A stretch of 64,000 bases of DNA from Rhodobacteraceae bacterium Araon29 (GCA_039640505.1 CP046865.1:310001-374000); one strand, 5' to 3'; shown: positions 16,761-26,760, counted from the first letter of the stretch. The notes: generated by a model not told the origin, from the sequence alone. Made by a program: numbers and translations.

Positions 16761-17402
16761 TTGACAAAAGTTATAACTTTCGCGAGCAGTAAAGGTGGAA
16801 CTGGAAAATCTACCTTGTGCGTAAACTTAGCGGCTTTTTTTGCGAAATGCGGAAAGAGAGTCACGGTGTTGGACGTGGACCCGCAGAAGTCATCGTATGA
16901 TTGGATTATAGAAAGCAGTGACGAATATTTATCCCTGATCTCAGCAATCCACCTCACTGAGGAAACACAAATAGAGTCCGTTATTGCAAATACGGATAGT
17001 GATATTGTTTGCATCGACTTACAAGGAAGCCTTAATAGCTCGCCGCTTTTTGCTTTGGCGATTGCTGACGTAATATTAGTTCCGTGCAGGCCCTCGAGAG
17101 ACGACATTATTGGGTTAGGCTGGATTCTAAAGCTACATGAAATGGCTTCAGAGAAATTCCCTACCTCTGATGCGAAAGTAATTGCAATTTTAAATGCAGT
17201 TAACGCGAGGTCGATTATTTATTTGCACGCAAAACAGCAAATAGAGGCAGACAACATAACTTTGATTTCCAATCCAATCACGCAAACTGTCGCGTTCGCA
17301 GAGGCAAATATAAACAGAGTTTCAGTGTTTGAGTTAGATGGGAAAGCAAAAAACTTAATTCACAATGTTGGAAGTGAGCTATCGGAGCACTTATTTCAAT
17401 GA
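16761..17402 (+). CDS. ParA/MinD-type P-loop ATPase of the chemosensory operon
   Basis: A 213-residue ParA-family ATPase. The N-terminal 'KVITFASSKGGTGKST' is the deviant Walker A (KGGxGKST) with the signature Lys. 'VTVLDVDPQKSS' is the A' motif and 'IVCIDLQGS' the Walker B region. TTG at 16761 is preferred because AGGA lies 6 bp upstream and it gives the usual ParA N-terminus; another TTG at 16725 adds twelve hydrophobic residues. Relatives encoded inside chemotaxis operons (ParC of Vibrio, PpfA of Rhodobacter) position and segregate chemosensory arrays. As the first gene of this operon it most likely does the same. No ParB or parS is nearby, which argues against a plasmid partition role. 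Confidence 0.82.
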   Translation: MTKVITFASSKGGTGKSTLCVNLAAFFAKCGKRVTVLDVDPQKSSYDWIIESSDEYLSLISAIHLTEETQIESVIANTDSDIVCIDLQGSLNSSPLFALAIADVILVPCRPSRDDIIGLGWILKLHEMASEKFPTSDAKVIAILNAVNARSIIYLHAKQQIEADNITLISNPITQTVAFAEANINRVSVFELDGKAKNLIHNVGSELSEHLFQ

Positions 17403-17459
17403 ATTTGTCATGGAAAGAGAATGAGAAAAACATCATAGAAACTTAGGGAATCCAAAATA

Positions 17460-18809
17460 ATGGGGAAGAAATTAAAAGATATCTCACCTTTGCAAGTGGT
17501 AAAGGAAAAGGCTGGCGATATAGCTCAGCCAGAAGATATCGCAGACACTCATCCTCAGGAAAAAAGCTCTAAAACTAAAACTGGAATTTCTTCTTCAACT
17601 ACCGCTGAAACAGAGAATGTCGATAGGTCAATCGATAAGAAAACTTCCAAAAATGAGGAAGATGTACCAAAATCACCGGCTAAGCCCACCACTGAGAAAC
17701 GCGTTACGAAATCGACTTCCGTAAAAGATAAAACATCTGAAAATGTCGATGCACTTGATAGTAGCTCTGACAAAGAAGAATTGCCAAATGCTGAAGATGT
17801 TGCAGCCAATGGAACCCTAAAAGAGTGCCAAACTCAGGACTATGGTGAATTATTTACTTACTCAAGAAATGGAATGCAGTTTGGTATCCCAATTCAAAAC
17901 GTTCAGGAAGTTATTCGTGATTTTGGCGAAATAAGCGAACTTCCCATAGATTTGAAGGCATGCATCGGGTCAATTATTTACCGTAATAAACTGATACCCG
18001 TTTTTGAAAGTAAACAGCTGTCAAATAGCCTCTCAGCAGTTGACGAAAATATACCCAAAGAACGAATGTCTTTAATACGCGTAATGATCGAAGACATCGA
18101 AGTCTGCTTTACGATGGATAAACATATTGATGTGGTTTCAAGTCAATTTACATCCGATAAAAAAATTGGTGCTAAGGATGGGCATTCAAAAACCTTCGGG
18201 TATATAAAAAATACCATTGGTTACAAGAATTCTAATCTGTCTGTTATTTTTTTAGAAAAAATTTGGACTGCTTTGGAGTTAAACCTTAGCAGTCAAGACG
18301 TGATTGATACTACCGACGTATTCGAAGATCAGCAGTCAAAAATTATCTCGAAAAGTCAAAAAGAATTTATTTTTGCGCGAATATACGATTTCCATTTTGT
18401 GGTGGAAATTAGCAGTGTCATAGAAATTATAGAAGGGTACGATGTTACTCAGCTACATAGTACCAATAATTTTGTTAGAGGGCTATTAAATCTTAGAGGT
18501 CAAGTAATAGCATGCATTGACATATCTTCGTCTCTTGGCTGTGAAAAGCTAATAATTGATGAAAGAAACAAATATCTCGTCCTTAATCACCATCAATTTG
18601 AGTTTGCTTTGTGTGTCAACGAAGTGATCGGTATTCGCTCTTTTGATACGAACAGTTTTGTTTCTGCATCTACAATTTTGGGCGATGATGTATCTGGCTT
18701 GTTTTCGGGCGTGAGTGAGCAGGACGAACATACACTTCTGCAGCTTTCGCCGGAAAGCATAATAGCTTCTCCCATGTTGAACGCCTACAAGTTGGAGAAG
18801 TCTGATTAG
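17460..18809 (+). CDS. Double CheW-domain scaffold protein with long charged N-terminus
   Basis: A 449-residue protein. Residues 1 to about 125 are low-complexity and rich in Lys, Glu, Ser and Thr, so probably disordered. Two CheW-like domains follow, at about 130-285 ('FTYSRNGMQFGIPIQNVQEVI') and 300-440 ('FIFARIYDFHFVVEISSVIE', 'VRGLLNLRGQVIACIDIS'). The second matches the CheW consensus better. CheW couples receptors to CheA in arrays; a tandem CheW can bridge two partners. Next to a ParA-type ATPase this layout recalls ParP, which has an N-terminal linker plus a CheW-like domain that ties the array to the ATPase. That analogy is an inference. No membrane segment is present. AGGGA precedes the ATG. 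Confidence 0.82.
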   Translation: MGKKLKDISPLQVVKEKAGDIAQPEDIADTHPQEKSSKTKTGISSSTTAETENVDRSIDKKTSKNEEDVPKSPAKPTTEKRVTKSTSVKDKTSENVDALDSSSDKEELPNAEDVAANGTLKECQTQDYGELFTYSRNGMQFGIPIQNVQEVIRDFGEISELPIDLKACIGSIIYRNKLIPVFESKQLSNSLSAVDENIPKERMSLIRVMIEDIEVCFTMDKHIDVVSSQFTSDKKIGAKDGHSKTFGYIKNTIGYKNSNLSVIFLEKIWTALELNLSSQDVIDTTDVFEDQQSKIISKSQKEFIFARIYDFHFVVEISSVIEIIEGYDVTQLHSTNNFVRGLLNLRGQVIACIDISSSLGCEKLIIDERNKYLVLNHHQFEFALCVNEVIGIRSFDTNSFVSASTILGDDVSGLFSGVSEQDEHTLLQLSPESIIASPMLNAYKLEKSD

Positions 18810-18896
18810 TGTTTTTCTCAAGCAGAGTTTGGAAAATGATCTGGTGTTTCCGCCGGTAGGCGGACTCACGGTTAAAATGAAAAAAGGGTGAACTCA

Positions 18897-20852
18897 ATGA
18901 TAAATTTTTATTCAATCTTCGTCAGGATCCTATTTCTAATATTTCTTCTTATCTTTTCGATTGTGCTTCTTAGCGGATTGGGTGCGTTTTCCCTTGGTAA
19001 AGTTGGAAGACAAATCCAAGATATAGATACTTTCCAAATACCTTTGCTTGAACACACTGCAAAAATTACCGAATACCAGCTTTTGCAAGAAGTTCATCTT
19101 ATGACGGGTGCTTTTGAATTAGAGGTTGGGCAGGAAGGTTATTATAAAGATAACATAAAGCGAATGACCAAATATGGGTTGAAAGCAAGCGAGGAAATTT
19201 ATGCAGTCGAGGCTATTTTACGGAAAAGGCTTGGAATCTATGATGGTGAGTATCGCTCGGGCCAAACCGATAACGGACATGATCAAGTTGAGTTGTCTGA
19301 AGAAGAAAGGCAACAAACAGAAAAAATGCTTATAATGGCCGAGCAAATTGAAAATGAACATAATGAATTTGAAATATTAACACAGCAATTCTTAGTCGCA
19401 TTGGTAAAATCGGTTAGCGGCAAAAATGATCTATCCACCCATTCAGGTCAGGATCATACTCAGTCAACAACAAAGCACACTTCTCACCAGACCGACCATT
19501 CGGACGGTCTCGAAACGAATAATGGTCATGAAGCATCTGCAAAAGTTGGCCTTTCCTCTACGCCTCATCAAGAGCATGATGGAAATAACAGCGGGCACTC
19601 ATCGAAAGAACTTAGCCATGGTGCGCCAGCGCAAGCGGATACTATCCATGGCAAAGGCCAAGGTCAGACAGAAGATCTTGTTGAACTTGCACATTTGCTT
19701 GAAACCACACAAGATCAAATAAACGATCATTTACATGAGCTGACAGTTGAAGTTGAAGCCATCACAGAAGCAGCTGTTGATTTAGCCGATAAAATTGAAA
19801 GGGACGCTTTAAGAAACACTTTGGTGGTTTCTGCGATAGTAGCGTTAATCTCACTGATAATTGGAATACGCTTGTCGTTGAGCATTAGAAGCAGGCTAAA
19901 AATTGCTACAACTTCGATTACAGCAATTGCAAATGGAGACTTGAATCAAGAAATAGACGACCAAGGAAAAGATGAAATTTCAACAGTTATGGCTTCCGTA
20001 AAGCAATTACAAAGAGATCTAATAGAAATTGTTACGGAACTAAATAATCTTTCCTTCAACTTGACGAGCTATGCCAAAGAGTTAGGCCAAGCGACGTCTC
20101 TGGTCTCGGAAAACACCACAGAACAGGCAAGTTCGGTGCAGGAAACATCTTCCGCCATGCAAGAAATGGCTGCGTCTATCAGGCAAAATGCAGAGTCGGC
20201 AAGTGAAAGTGATCAACGCGCGAATAGTCTATCAGAGGATGCTGCAACTTGCTCACAAGCTATGGAAAAAACTGCGACGTCAATGAAAGATATAGCTGAA
20301 AAAATAATGGTTGTTGAAGAAATAACCCGCAAGATTGAATTACTAGCCTTGAACGCATCGGTTGAAGCTGCGCGTGCGGGTGAGCATGGAAAAGGTTTTG
20401 CAGTTGTTGCTTCAGAGGTTTCAAAACTTGCTGAATTAAGTAAACAAGCTGCTGGCGATATTCAGCTGTCGTCCGCAGAGGGCAAAGAGTTATCTGAATC
20501 AACAAATAAAATGCTTAGTGAGCTTTTGCCGGAAATAGAAAAAACGCGTGATTTAGTTCAAGGGATAAGCGCGGCGTCTGGCGAACAGTCAACCGGAGCC
20601 AACCAGATAAATTCTGCGATGCAATCTCTTGACGACGCTATTCAGGGCAATGCGTCAGCTTCGTCCCAATTGGCAAAAACTGCCCAAACAGTTTCAGACT
20701 TGGCTCCAGAATTAAGAGCGCTCGTAGCGTTGTTCAAGCTAGACGCTACAGAGGGCTCTCAAAGGGGTAAAGCTAAAGGGCGACGTAATAATGGGGCGAC
20801 AGCCACAACAAAAAATGAAGATATAATCAAGGGAGGCATTGAGGACTTTTAG
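18897..20852 (+). CDS. Methyl-accepting chemotaxis protein with His-rich extracytoplasmic insert
   Basis: A 651-residue transmembrane receptor. One membrane helix spans about residues 5-29 and a second about 306-329, flanking an extracytoplasmic region of some 275 residues that is mostly helical. Residues about 180-257 are a low-complexity insert with eleven histidines, many as HS, DH or GH pairs, suggesting metal binding. A HAMP domain follows, then the signalling domain with the hairpin tip '[22 protein letters not shown]', the conserved CheA/CheW contact. No NWETF-like pentapeptide ends the protein. ATG 18897 is chosen; GTG 18888 is in frame upstream. It is probably the only dedicated receptor of the operon, methylated by the CheR and demethylated by the CheB encoded downstream. 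Confidence 0.9.
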   Translation: MINFYSIFVRILFLIFLLIFSIVLLSGLGAFSLGKVGRQIQDIDTFQIPLLEHTAKITEYQLLQEVHLMTGAFELEVGQEGYYKDNIKRMTKYGLKASEEIYAVEAILRKRLGIYDGEYRSGQTDNGHDQVELSEEERQQTEKMLIMAEQIENEHNEFEILTQQFLVALVKSVSGKNDLSTHSGQDHTQSTTKHTSHQTDHSDGLETNNGHEASAKVGLSSTPHQEHDGNNSGHSSKELSHGAPAQADTIHGKGQGQTEDLVELAHLLETTQDQINDHLHELTVEVEAITEAAVDLADKIERDALRNTLVVSAIVALISLIIGIRLSLSIRSRLKIATTSITAIANGDLNQEIDDQGKDEISTVMASVKQLQRDLIEIVTELNNLSFNLTSYAKELGQATSLVSENTTEQASSVQETSSAMQEMAASIRQNAESASESDQRANSLSEDAATCSQAMEKTATSMKDIAEKIMVVEEITRKIELLALNASVEAARAGEHGKGFAVVASEVSKLAELSKQAAGDIQLSSAEGKELSESTNKMLSELLPEIEKTRDLVQGISAASGEQSTGANQINSAMQSLDDAIQGNASASSQLAKTAQTVSDLAPELRALVALFKLDATEGSQRGKAKGRRNNGATATTKNEDIIKGGIEDF

Positions 20853-20894
20853 CACCGTAAACTGGTAAAAACTTAGTGATTTTAAAGAGATCCC

Positions 20895-23876
20895 ATGAAA
20901 CGATATGAAGCATCGATATTAGAAAGTCGGCCTGAGGACAATTCAGACGAAAAGTTCTTGGGTCGAGAGGAATTTAGCAATAGTGCGGAAGACCTTCTAA
21001 AACATATTTCAAGCGCTGGGAAAGACGTCGTAAATATTGTTAAGTCCAAGCACGAAGAGCCTGATGAAATATACAGTATTGGCTACAAAAAATGCTATTT
21101 TTGCCTAGGTGTATCCAGAATTATAAATTTAAAAAAACTAGTGCATATTTTTGAAATTCTGGAATTTGTCTTAGACTGCGGGCGTTCTAAACAAGACTTT
21201 ACTAAGCACTCTATGATTTATTTAGTAGAGCTAATATTTGAGAATTCAGAAAGAATTTTGAGGGATTATATTGAAAAAGGATCGTGCGATTTTGACCTCA
21301 GCGATATCATTTCAGAGTGTAAACTTTACCTTGTTGACCCTTTAAACTCTTACAATTCTGAGATTGAACAGAAAATTCTAAGCGAAGGGTCTGATGATTT
21401 AAGTGAAATCATAGTTGCGCTCCCAGAAGCAGCTGTTGAACTTATCGATATTCCTGCACCAGAGCAAATAAGTGATGAACCAGAAGAGTTAGACTTCTCG
21501 GTAGATAAGGTTCCTTTGGTTTTAGACTTTTGTGAAGAAGCCACAGACAATTTAGACGAAGTCGAAATGACATTAATTGAGTTAGAGGGCAACGAAAATT
21601 CAATTGACTTGGTTAATCAGGTCTTCCGAGCGATACACACAGTTAAAGGGGGAGCAAGGCTTCTAGAGATCAAAAAGATCGAGGCTTTGGCACATCAAAT
21701 GGAGAGCCTTTTGGACGATGTGAGAGTCCAAATTAGACCGATCGACGCAAATCTTATAGATATTCTTATGGACGGAAATGCAGTGCTCTCCAAAATGGTT
21801 CAAGAGGTTGGAGCGCTTGGAAATATCAAAACAAAGATCAATGATCTTATGCAACGGATACATGAAATTCGAAATGGGAAAATTCAAGACGTAGCCCAAA
21901 CAGAATTAGTAGTAGCAGAAGAAAAAAGCTCAAGCGTAGATCTAAAAAAACAAACTGAGACAAAAGAAAATATTGTAACAAAACCGGACGAAAAAGGCGG
22001 ACAGCCAGAGGAGAATATCAGAGTACCTGCAGGTAAGCTCGATGAGGTTCTTAATACCGCCTCAGAGGTTTTCATAACGCGAATACGTCTCCAAAACGAT
22101 ATTCAGGTATTATCAAATGCTATCAATAATTTAGAGAGATTAACCCGGGCTGCAAGATTATCTGGAGTAGCCGAAAGTGTTGAATCTGTAATGGAAAAAT
22201 GCTCTGAATTAGAGCTTAATCTGATCTCAACTAATTCAGATCAGAAAAGCCCTTTGGGTAAATCAAGACGAATTCTCAAGCAAATAACAGACATATTTAA
22301 GAGTGACATTTTTAGAAACTTGGAAAAGTTTCCAAACGAGTCCCGTCTGACACTTCTACGAATTGAAGATATAAGAAAACAGTTGCAAAAAAATGTAGAC
22401 GACTTGGAAGGCTTAAGTGGTCGCCTTCAAACTGGCGCCATGGGATTTAGAATGGTTCCGATTGCTCAACTTTTTAACCGTTTTCCAGGCCAAGTGCGAA
22501 AATTATCAAGAGAAATAGGCAAAAAGGCAAAGCTTACTATTTCTGGTGCTGATACCGAGCTTGATAAGCTACTTATAAATAAATTAGCCGATCCGTTGAT
22601 CCATATCATGAGGAACTCCATTGATCATGCTTTTGAGTCATCGGAAGAAAGAATCCGTCTTGGAAAATCAGAGATAGGCAAGATAAAAATTAGTGCGTTT
22701 TATCAGGGCTCAAATGCCGTCATTGAAGTTTCAGATGATGGCGCTGGTATCGATAAAGAAAAGGTTCTGGCAAAAGCTCTAAGTAACGAAGTTATTTCCA
22801 AAGAAGATGCGGCAGAACTCTCCGATAAAGAAATCTTGGATTTAGTTTTCGAACCAGGGTTTTCAATGGCTAAGGAAGTAACCGAGCTTTCGGGCCGAGG
22901 CGTTGGGATGGACGTTGTCAAAACAGCCATTTCAGGCGTTCAAGGAGTAGTACAATTAGACAGTGAGCTGGGTCGTGGAACCACTGTGACTATGAAGCTA
23001 CCGCTTACGCTCGCCATAGTTGGAATTCTTCTTGTAAGTGAAAATGGTCATCAATTCGCATTCCCTGTTTTGAATGTTGTCGAAGTTTTATCAATAAAGC
23101 GCACCGATCTTAAAAAAGTAGGCGAAAGTTTAGTATTTAATTATCGCGGAATTACTTTGAACGTGAATTCCCTTTCGAAATTTTTGAACTTTCCTTCCAG
23201 TGCATTCGATGAAGAGGAATGCTCGATAATTGTTCTAACCGATGGGGATCGGCATTTAGGGATTCTTGTGGATGAAATTAAAGGTAGACAAGATGTCCTA
23301 ATCAAACAATTTGGTTCGTTGCTTGCGAAAATTGATTACATGATGGGCTGTACAATTTTGTCGGATAGCAGTCTCGTTTTGATCGTAAATATATGGGAAC
23401 TCCTGACTTCCAATTCAAATCAACAACTGCAAATTGATAATTCCAAAATGAAAAAGGGAGTCAGAGCCGAGAGGGGCCAGCATAAAGTGTTGGTAGTGGA
23501 TGACTCTGCTATGCAACGAAGTCGAATGAGTTCGATATTAAATCAGGCAGGATATGATGTTGAAACCGCGGTGGATGGCCACGACGCACTTCAAAAAACC
23601 GAACTAAACAATTTTTCAGCTTTTTGTGTAGATATAATGATGCCTCTAATGGATGGCTATGAGTTTATTGAAAAACTACGTGAGAGTGAAAAAAACACGG
23701 ACGCTACGGTTATTCTAATCACGGGTAAAACGATCACAGAAGGGGCTGAGCAGCGTCGAATTGAGTCTTTAAATATTGCAAAACTATTTGAGAAGCCAGT
23801 TCAAGAGCAGGAATTTATTTCCGCGCTGGATGATTTATGTTTCGCGTTGAAAAACCAAAAAGGTGATAAGCTGTGA
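20895..23876 (+). CDS. cheA: Hybrid chemotaxis histidine kinase CheA with C-terminal receiver
   Basis: A 993-residue CheA. Residues about 1-160 resemble a degenerate Hpt-like helical bundle without the His. The true Hpt has 'AIHTVKGGARLL' with phospho-His 248. Then come the dimerisation helices, the ATPase with N-box 'MRNSIDHAFE', 'VSDDGAGIDKEKV' and 'LSGRGVGMDVVK', and the CheW-like regulatory domain ('LTLAIVGILLVSENGHQFAFPV'). A receiver closes the protein, with acidic pair 'VVDDSAMQ', phospho-Asp 913 in 'CVDIMMPLMDGYE' and Lys in 'FEKPV'. The CheY-binding P2 domain is not apparent. The built-in receiver may act as a phosphate sink or relay. The stop overlaps the next gene by GTGA. It is soluble and works in the receptor array. 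Confidence 0.93.
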   Translation: MKRYEASILESRPEDNSDEKFLGREEFSNSAEDLLKHISSAGKDVVNIVKSKHEEPDEIYSIGYKKCYFCLGVSRIINLKKLVHIFEILEFVLDCGRSKQDFTKHSMIYLVELIFENSERILRDYIEKGSCDFDLSDIISECKLYLVDPLNSYNSEIEQKILSEGSDDLSEIIVALPEAAVELIDIPAPEQISDEPEELDFSVDKVPLVLDFCEEATDNLDEVEMTLIELEGNENSIDLVNQVFRAIHTVKGGARLLEIKKIEALAHQMESLLDDVRVQIRPIDANLIDILMDGNAVLSKMVQEVGALGNIKTKINDLMQRIHEIRNGKIQDVAQTELVVAEEKSSSVDLKKQTETKENIVTKPDEKGGQPEENIRVPAGKLDEVLNTASEVFITRIRLQNDIQVLSNAINNLERLTRAARLSGVAESVESVMEKCSELELNLISTNSDQKSPLGKSRRILKQITDIFKSDIFRNLEKFPNESRLTLLRIEDIRKQLQKNVDDLEGLSGRLQTGAMGFRMVPIAQLFNRFPGQVRKLSREIGKKAKLTISGADTELDKLLINKLADPLIHIMRNSIDHAFESSEERIRLGKSEIGKIKISAFYQGSNAVIEVSDDGAGIDKEKVLAKALSNEVISKEDAAELSDKEILDLVFEPGFSMAKEVTELSGRGVGMDVVKTAISGVQGVVQLDSELGRGTTVTMKLPLTLAIVGILLVSENGHQFAFPVLNVVEVLSIKRTDLKKVGESLVFNYRGITLNVNSLSKFLNFPSSAFDEEECSIIVLTDGDRHLGILVDEIKGRQDVLIKQFGSLLAKIDYMMGCTILSDSSLVLIVNIWELLTSNSNQQLQIDNSKMKKGVRAERGQHKVLVVDDSAMQRSRMSSILNQAGYDVETAVDGHDALQKTELNNFSAFCVDIMMPLMDGYEFIEKLRESEKNTDATVILITGKTITEGAEQRRIESLNIAKLFEKPVQEQEFISALDDLCFALKNQKGDKL

Positions 23877-25915
23877 CCTCTGTTTCAAACCAGATGATTT
23901 CAAAAGATGAAAATAAGGATTTTAAATTTATCATCTGTATAGAAAATGAAAGCTACTGTAATTATCTCAAGCAGTCTTTGCCGATTATTGGCGAGAATTC
24001 CGCTTTATTTATAGATAAAAAGAATATTCCAAATGCTGTTGCTGAGAATAAAGACGTGATTCTTCTTTTGCAGTCAGATGATGATGAATATGAATTGATA
24101 GAAATAGCAACAAAACTCAAACGTGTATTTTCACATGAAATAAAAATCATATTTTTATCCCTTGATTATCAACTCAATCAAGAAGTAGCTGCAGTTGTAG
24201 ACAAATTTTTACAATTTCCACTTAGTGCTGACGATTTGTTGGCTGCAAGTTTGGAAATTGCCTCCCCTTTAAAAAAGGTTCTTTTAATTGATGACTCTAA
24301 ACTCGTTCACAAGACAATCGTCCATGACTTAGAAGAGGCGGGTTTTGAAGTTTATCAAGCATTTGACGGGCAGGAAGGTTATGACAAGGCAGTCGAATGC
24401 AAGCCAGCGGTGGTAATATGCGATATCGAAATGCCGCGTATGAATGGATATCAGGTCTGTGAAGCCATTAGAAGCGATGAACATCTGGCTGATACGCACA
24501 TCATAATGTCAAGTACTCTTGGTTCGGCAAGAGATCAGAAAAAAGGCTTTCAGGTTGGAGTAGATGAGTACATTACCAAACCTGTCATTATTAGCGAGTT
24601 GATTGACCGTATCGACAAAGTATTCAGCCGCGCAAACTCTGGTAGGGAAAGTATTTTACTGCTGGATAAGAATACCCGGTTTGCAAGAAATATGTCGAAA
24701 TCGTTATCGCAACAAGGTTTCGGCACTCGTACGGCCGCCTCTATAAAGGAGTCAATGAAATCACTAAAACGTATTTCTTGCGATCTAATAATTGCTGAAC
24801 TTGAACCTGAAGATGGCACTACAATAGACCTTTTTCACGAATTAGGTGGGCTGGATAAAAATAATAGCCCTGACGTTCTTATTATAGTCCCGCAGGATGG
24901 TCAGTCTGACGCCAGAATGGTTCTAAATGCAGGCGCTGCCGGTGTCCTATCTAAACCTTTCACTATTGATGCATTGCTTGCTCAAGTAGAACGCGCGCTT
25001 GCGGATAGACGTTCAAGAAAAGAAAAAGAACAACTCGGAAGGTATGTTTCGAAAGCCTCAATGCGCATGGCCATCGAAAAAGCAATCCTTGGATCTAATG
25101 ATAAACAATCACGGGCTGATCGAAAATCAGCAAGTGTTTTTTTTAGTGACATAGCCAATTTTACAGCGCGTTGTGAGCGTTATTCCCCAAAAGAAATCGT
25201 AGAACAAATTAATCTTCTTTTCGAGGTAATGACGCGGGTGATTATGAAAAACCAAGGAGACATAGATAAATTCATTGGTGATGCCTGCATGGCATTTTGG
25301 TTGGATGAAGTCGCGGAGTCCTCAAGCGAGGCGGTGATGTTAAGTATTTTAGAAATGCAACAGCAGATTGCGGTAATGAATGCCGATCACCCTCTTTTGT
25401 CCAAAGACCCGATCGTTGTTCGAATGGCCGCCAATACCGGAGAAGTCATCTTATGCGATCTTGGCGCTGCAGATGCGCGGGTAGATTTGACAATAATAGG
25501 GGATACCGTGAACATTGCCGCGAGATTTGAATCCGCCTGTAAACAATATGGTTTAACTAACTTAGTTACTGAGGAAACTGTACGAGGAAATATGGATAAA
25601 TTTCTTTTGCGCATCATCGATAAAGTTCGTGTGAAAGGTAAAAAGGAACCGCTTAACTGCTATGAAATATTAAGCATTAAAGGGGCTGAAACAAAAAATC
25701 TCAAAAAATTGAAAGAAACATTTGAATTAGGTTTTGTAGAATATCAAAATGGCGCTTTTAAGAAAGCTTTGTCTTCATTTAAAAAATCATCCAAATATGA
25801 ATTAGGCGTCGAAGCTTCTTTGACACCGTCATCGCTGTATATTTCAAGATGTGAGCATTTGATAAATAATCCACCAAATGAATGGTCTGGTGTTTGGTCG
25901 CTTACAGAAAAATAA
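23873..25915 (+). CDS. Triple-receiver response regulator with class III adenylate cyclase domain
   Basis: A 680-residue predicted output protein. Residues about 12-135 are a degenerate receiver lacking the acidic pair and Asp. Residues about 138-255 form a complete receiver ('LLIDDSKLVHK', phospho-Asp 184 in 'CDIEMPRMNGY', Lys in 'ITKPV'). Residues about 258-375 form a third with Glu at the Asp position ('IAELEPEDG') but a kept 'SKPF'. A class III cyclase follows at about 415-600. It has metal Asp 426 ('FSDIANFTARC') and Asp 470, Lys 466 plus Thr 540 at the purine-selecting positions, which predicts ATP not GTP, and transition-state Asn 547 and Arg 551. A helical tail follows. GTG start overlaps the cheA stop. 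It should convert CheA phosphorylation into cAMP; CheY is absent from the operon. Confidence 0.9.
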   Translation: MTSVSNQMISKDENKDFKFIICIENESYCNYLKQSLPIIGENSALFIDKKNIPNAVAENKDVILLLQSDDDEYELIEIATKLKRVFSHEIKIIFLSLDYQLNQEVAAVVDKFLQFPLSADDLLAASLEIASPLKKVLLIDDSKLVHKTIVHDLEEAGFEVYQAFDGQEGYDKAVECKPAVVICDIEMPRMNGYQVCEAIRSDEHLADTHIIMSSTLGSARDQKKGFQVGVDEYITKPVIISELIDRIDKVFSRANSGRESILLLDKNTRFARNMSKSLSQQGFGTRTAASIKESMKSLKRISCDLIIAELEPEDGTTIDLFHELGGLDKNNSPDVLIIVPQDGQSDARMVLNAGAAGVLSKPFTIDALLAQVERALADRRSRKEKEQLGRYVSKASMRMAIEKAILGSNDKQSRADRKSASVFFSDIANFTARCERYSPKEIVEQINLLFEVMTRVIMKNQGDIDKFIGDACMAFWLDEVAESSSEAVMLSILEMQQQIAVMNADHPLLSKDPIVVRMAANTGEVILCDLGAADARVDLTIIGDTVNIAARFESACKQYGLTNLVTEETVRGNMDKFLLRIIDKVRVKGKKEPLNCYEILSIKGAETKNLKKLKETFELGFVEYQNGAFKKALSSFKKSSKYELGVEASLTPSSLYISRCEHLINNPPNEWSGVWSLTEK

Positions 25916-25919
25916 TTTA

Positions 25920-26753
25920 ATGTTGAAAAATAGCGAACTATTTCCAGAATATGCACGAATAAAGGAGTTTTTTAAAAAAGAATTCGGATTGGTATTACCT
26001 GACAAGTTAAACGCGGCAAATAGTAAAAGGCTTGAGAATTTTATTGAAGTTTCGGGTGGTTTAAATGGAAGCTTGAAGCTATCACAACATAAAAATCATG
26101 TGCCAGATGAAAAATTACTAGGCTTGATAAGCTTATTCACCGTCAACCACACATCGTTCTTTAGGGAAAAAAAACAATTTCAGTTTTTTAAAGAAAAGGT
26201 AATGCCTAATGTCTTGGGGCCAAATTTTGAGGACGAAAAATCTGACCTTAGAGTTTGGAGCGCTGCCGCAGCTTCTGGTGAGGAACCATATTCAATATTA
26301 TTAACAATGCTAGATTATTTTCATGAGAATGATTGCGAGTATAAAGGTAGTATACTGGCTACAGATATTGATATTGAGGCGCTCAATATCGGCTATCATG
26401 GATCGTACAGGCAAAACAAGATAGAAGGGAAAATATCGGCTCTCAACAAAAGATATTTTCAAAAACAAACCAATGGAAATTTACAGATATCAGCGGACTT
26501 GAGAAGACAAGTTCTATTCAGGTGGTTAAATTTAAACAGCGAACAGTATCCTATGAAAAGAAAATTTCACGCTATTTTTTGCAGAAATGTCATGCTTTAT
26601 CTATCCAAAGAAAGTAGAGAAAAAATAATAAGAAATTTGACTGAATACTTGTTACCAGGGGGATATTTGTTTTTGGGTATAAGTGAAACGAATTTGGTTC
26701 AGCGTTCTGACATGAGATCGCTCGGTGATTCAATTTACCAAAAGGAATATTGA
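25920..26753 (+). CDS. cheR: Chemoreceptor glutamate methyltransferase CheR
   Basis: A 277-residue S-adenosylmethionine-dependent methyltransferase that methylates receptor glutamates. 'FTVNHTSFFREKKQF' is the NxTxFFR receptor/SAM block, 'RVWSAAAASGEEPYS' the SAM-binding motif, followed by 'ILATDID', 'FHAIFCRNVMLYL' and 'LLPGGYLFLGISE'. No TPR tail is present. ATG 25920, five bases after the cyclase stop, is preferred. An in-frame ATG at 25878 would overlap the cyclase gene and add fourteen residues unlike the family. It pairs with the CheB that follows, so the receptor is adaptable. Ribosome binding is weak, suggesting coupling to the upstream gene. Confidence 0.93.
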   Translation: MLKNSELFPEYARIKEFFKKEFGLVLPDKLNAANSKRLENFIEVSGGLNGSLKLSQHKNHVPDEKLLGLISLFTVNHTSFFREKKQFQFFKEKVMPNVLGPNFEDEKSDLRVWSAAAASGEEPYSILLTMLDYFHENDCEYKGSILATDIDIEALNIGYHGSYRQNKIEGKISALNKRYFQKQTNGNLQISADLRRQVLFRWLNLNSEQYPMKRKFHAIFCRNVMLYLSKESREKIIRNLTEYLLPGGYLFLGISETNLVQRSDMRSLGDSIYQKEY

Positions 26754-26760
26754 ATTTTAA

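Noticed and set aside
16761-17402. Reading the ParA-like gene as a plasmid partition system
   Set aside because: No ParB gene, parS-like repeats or replication gene is nearby, and it is cotranscribed with chemosensory genes.
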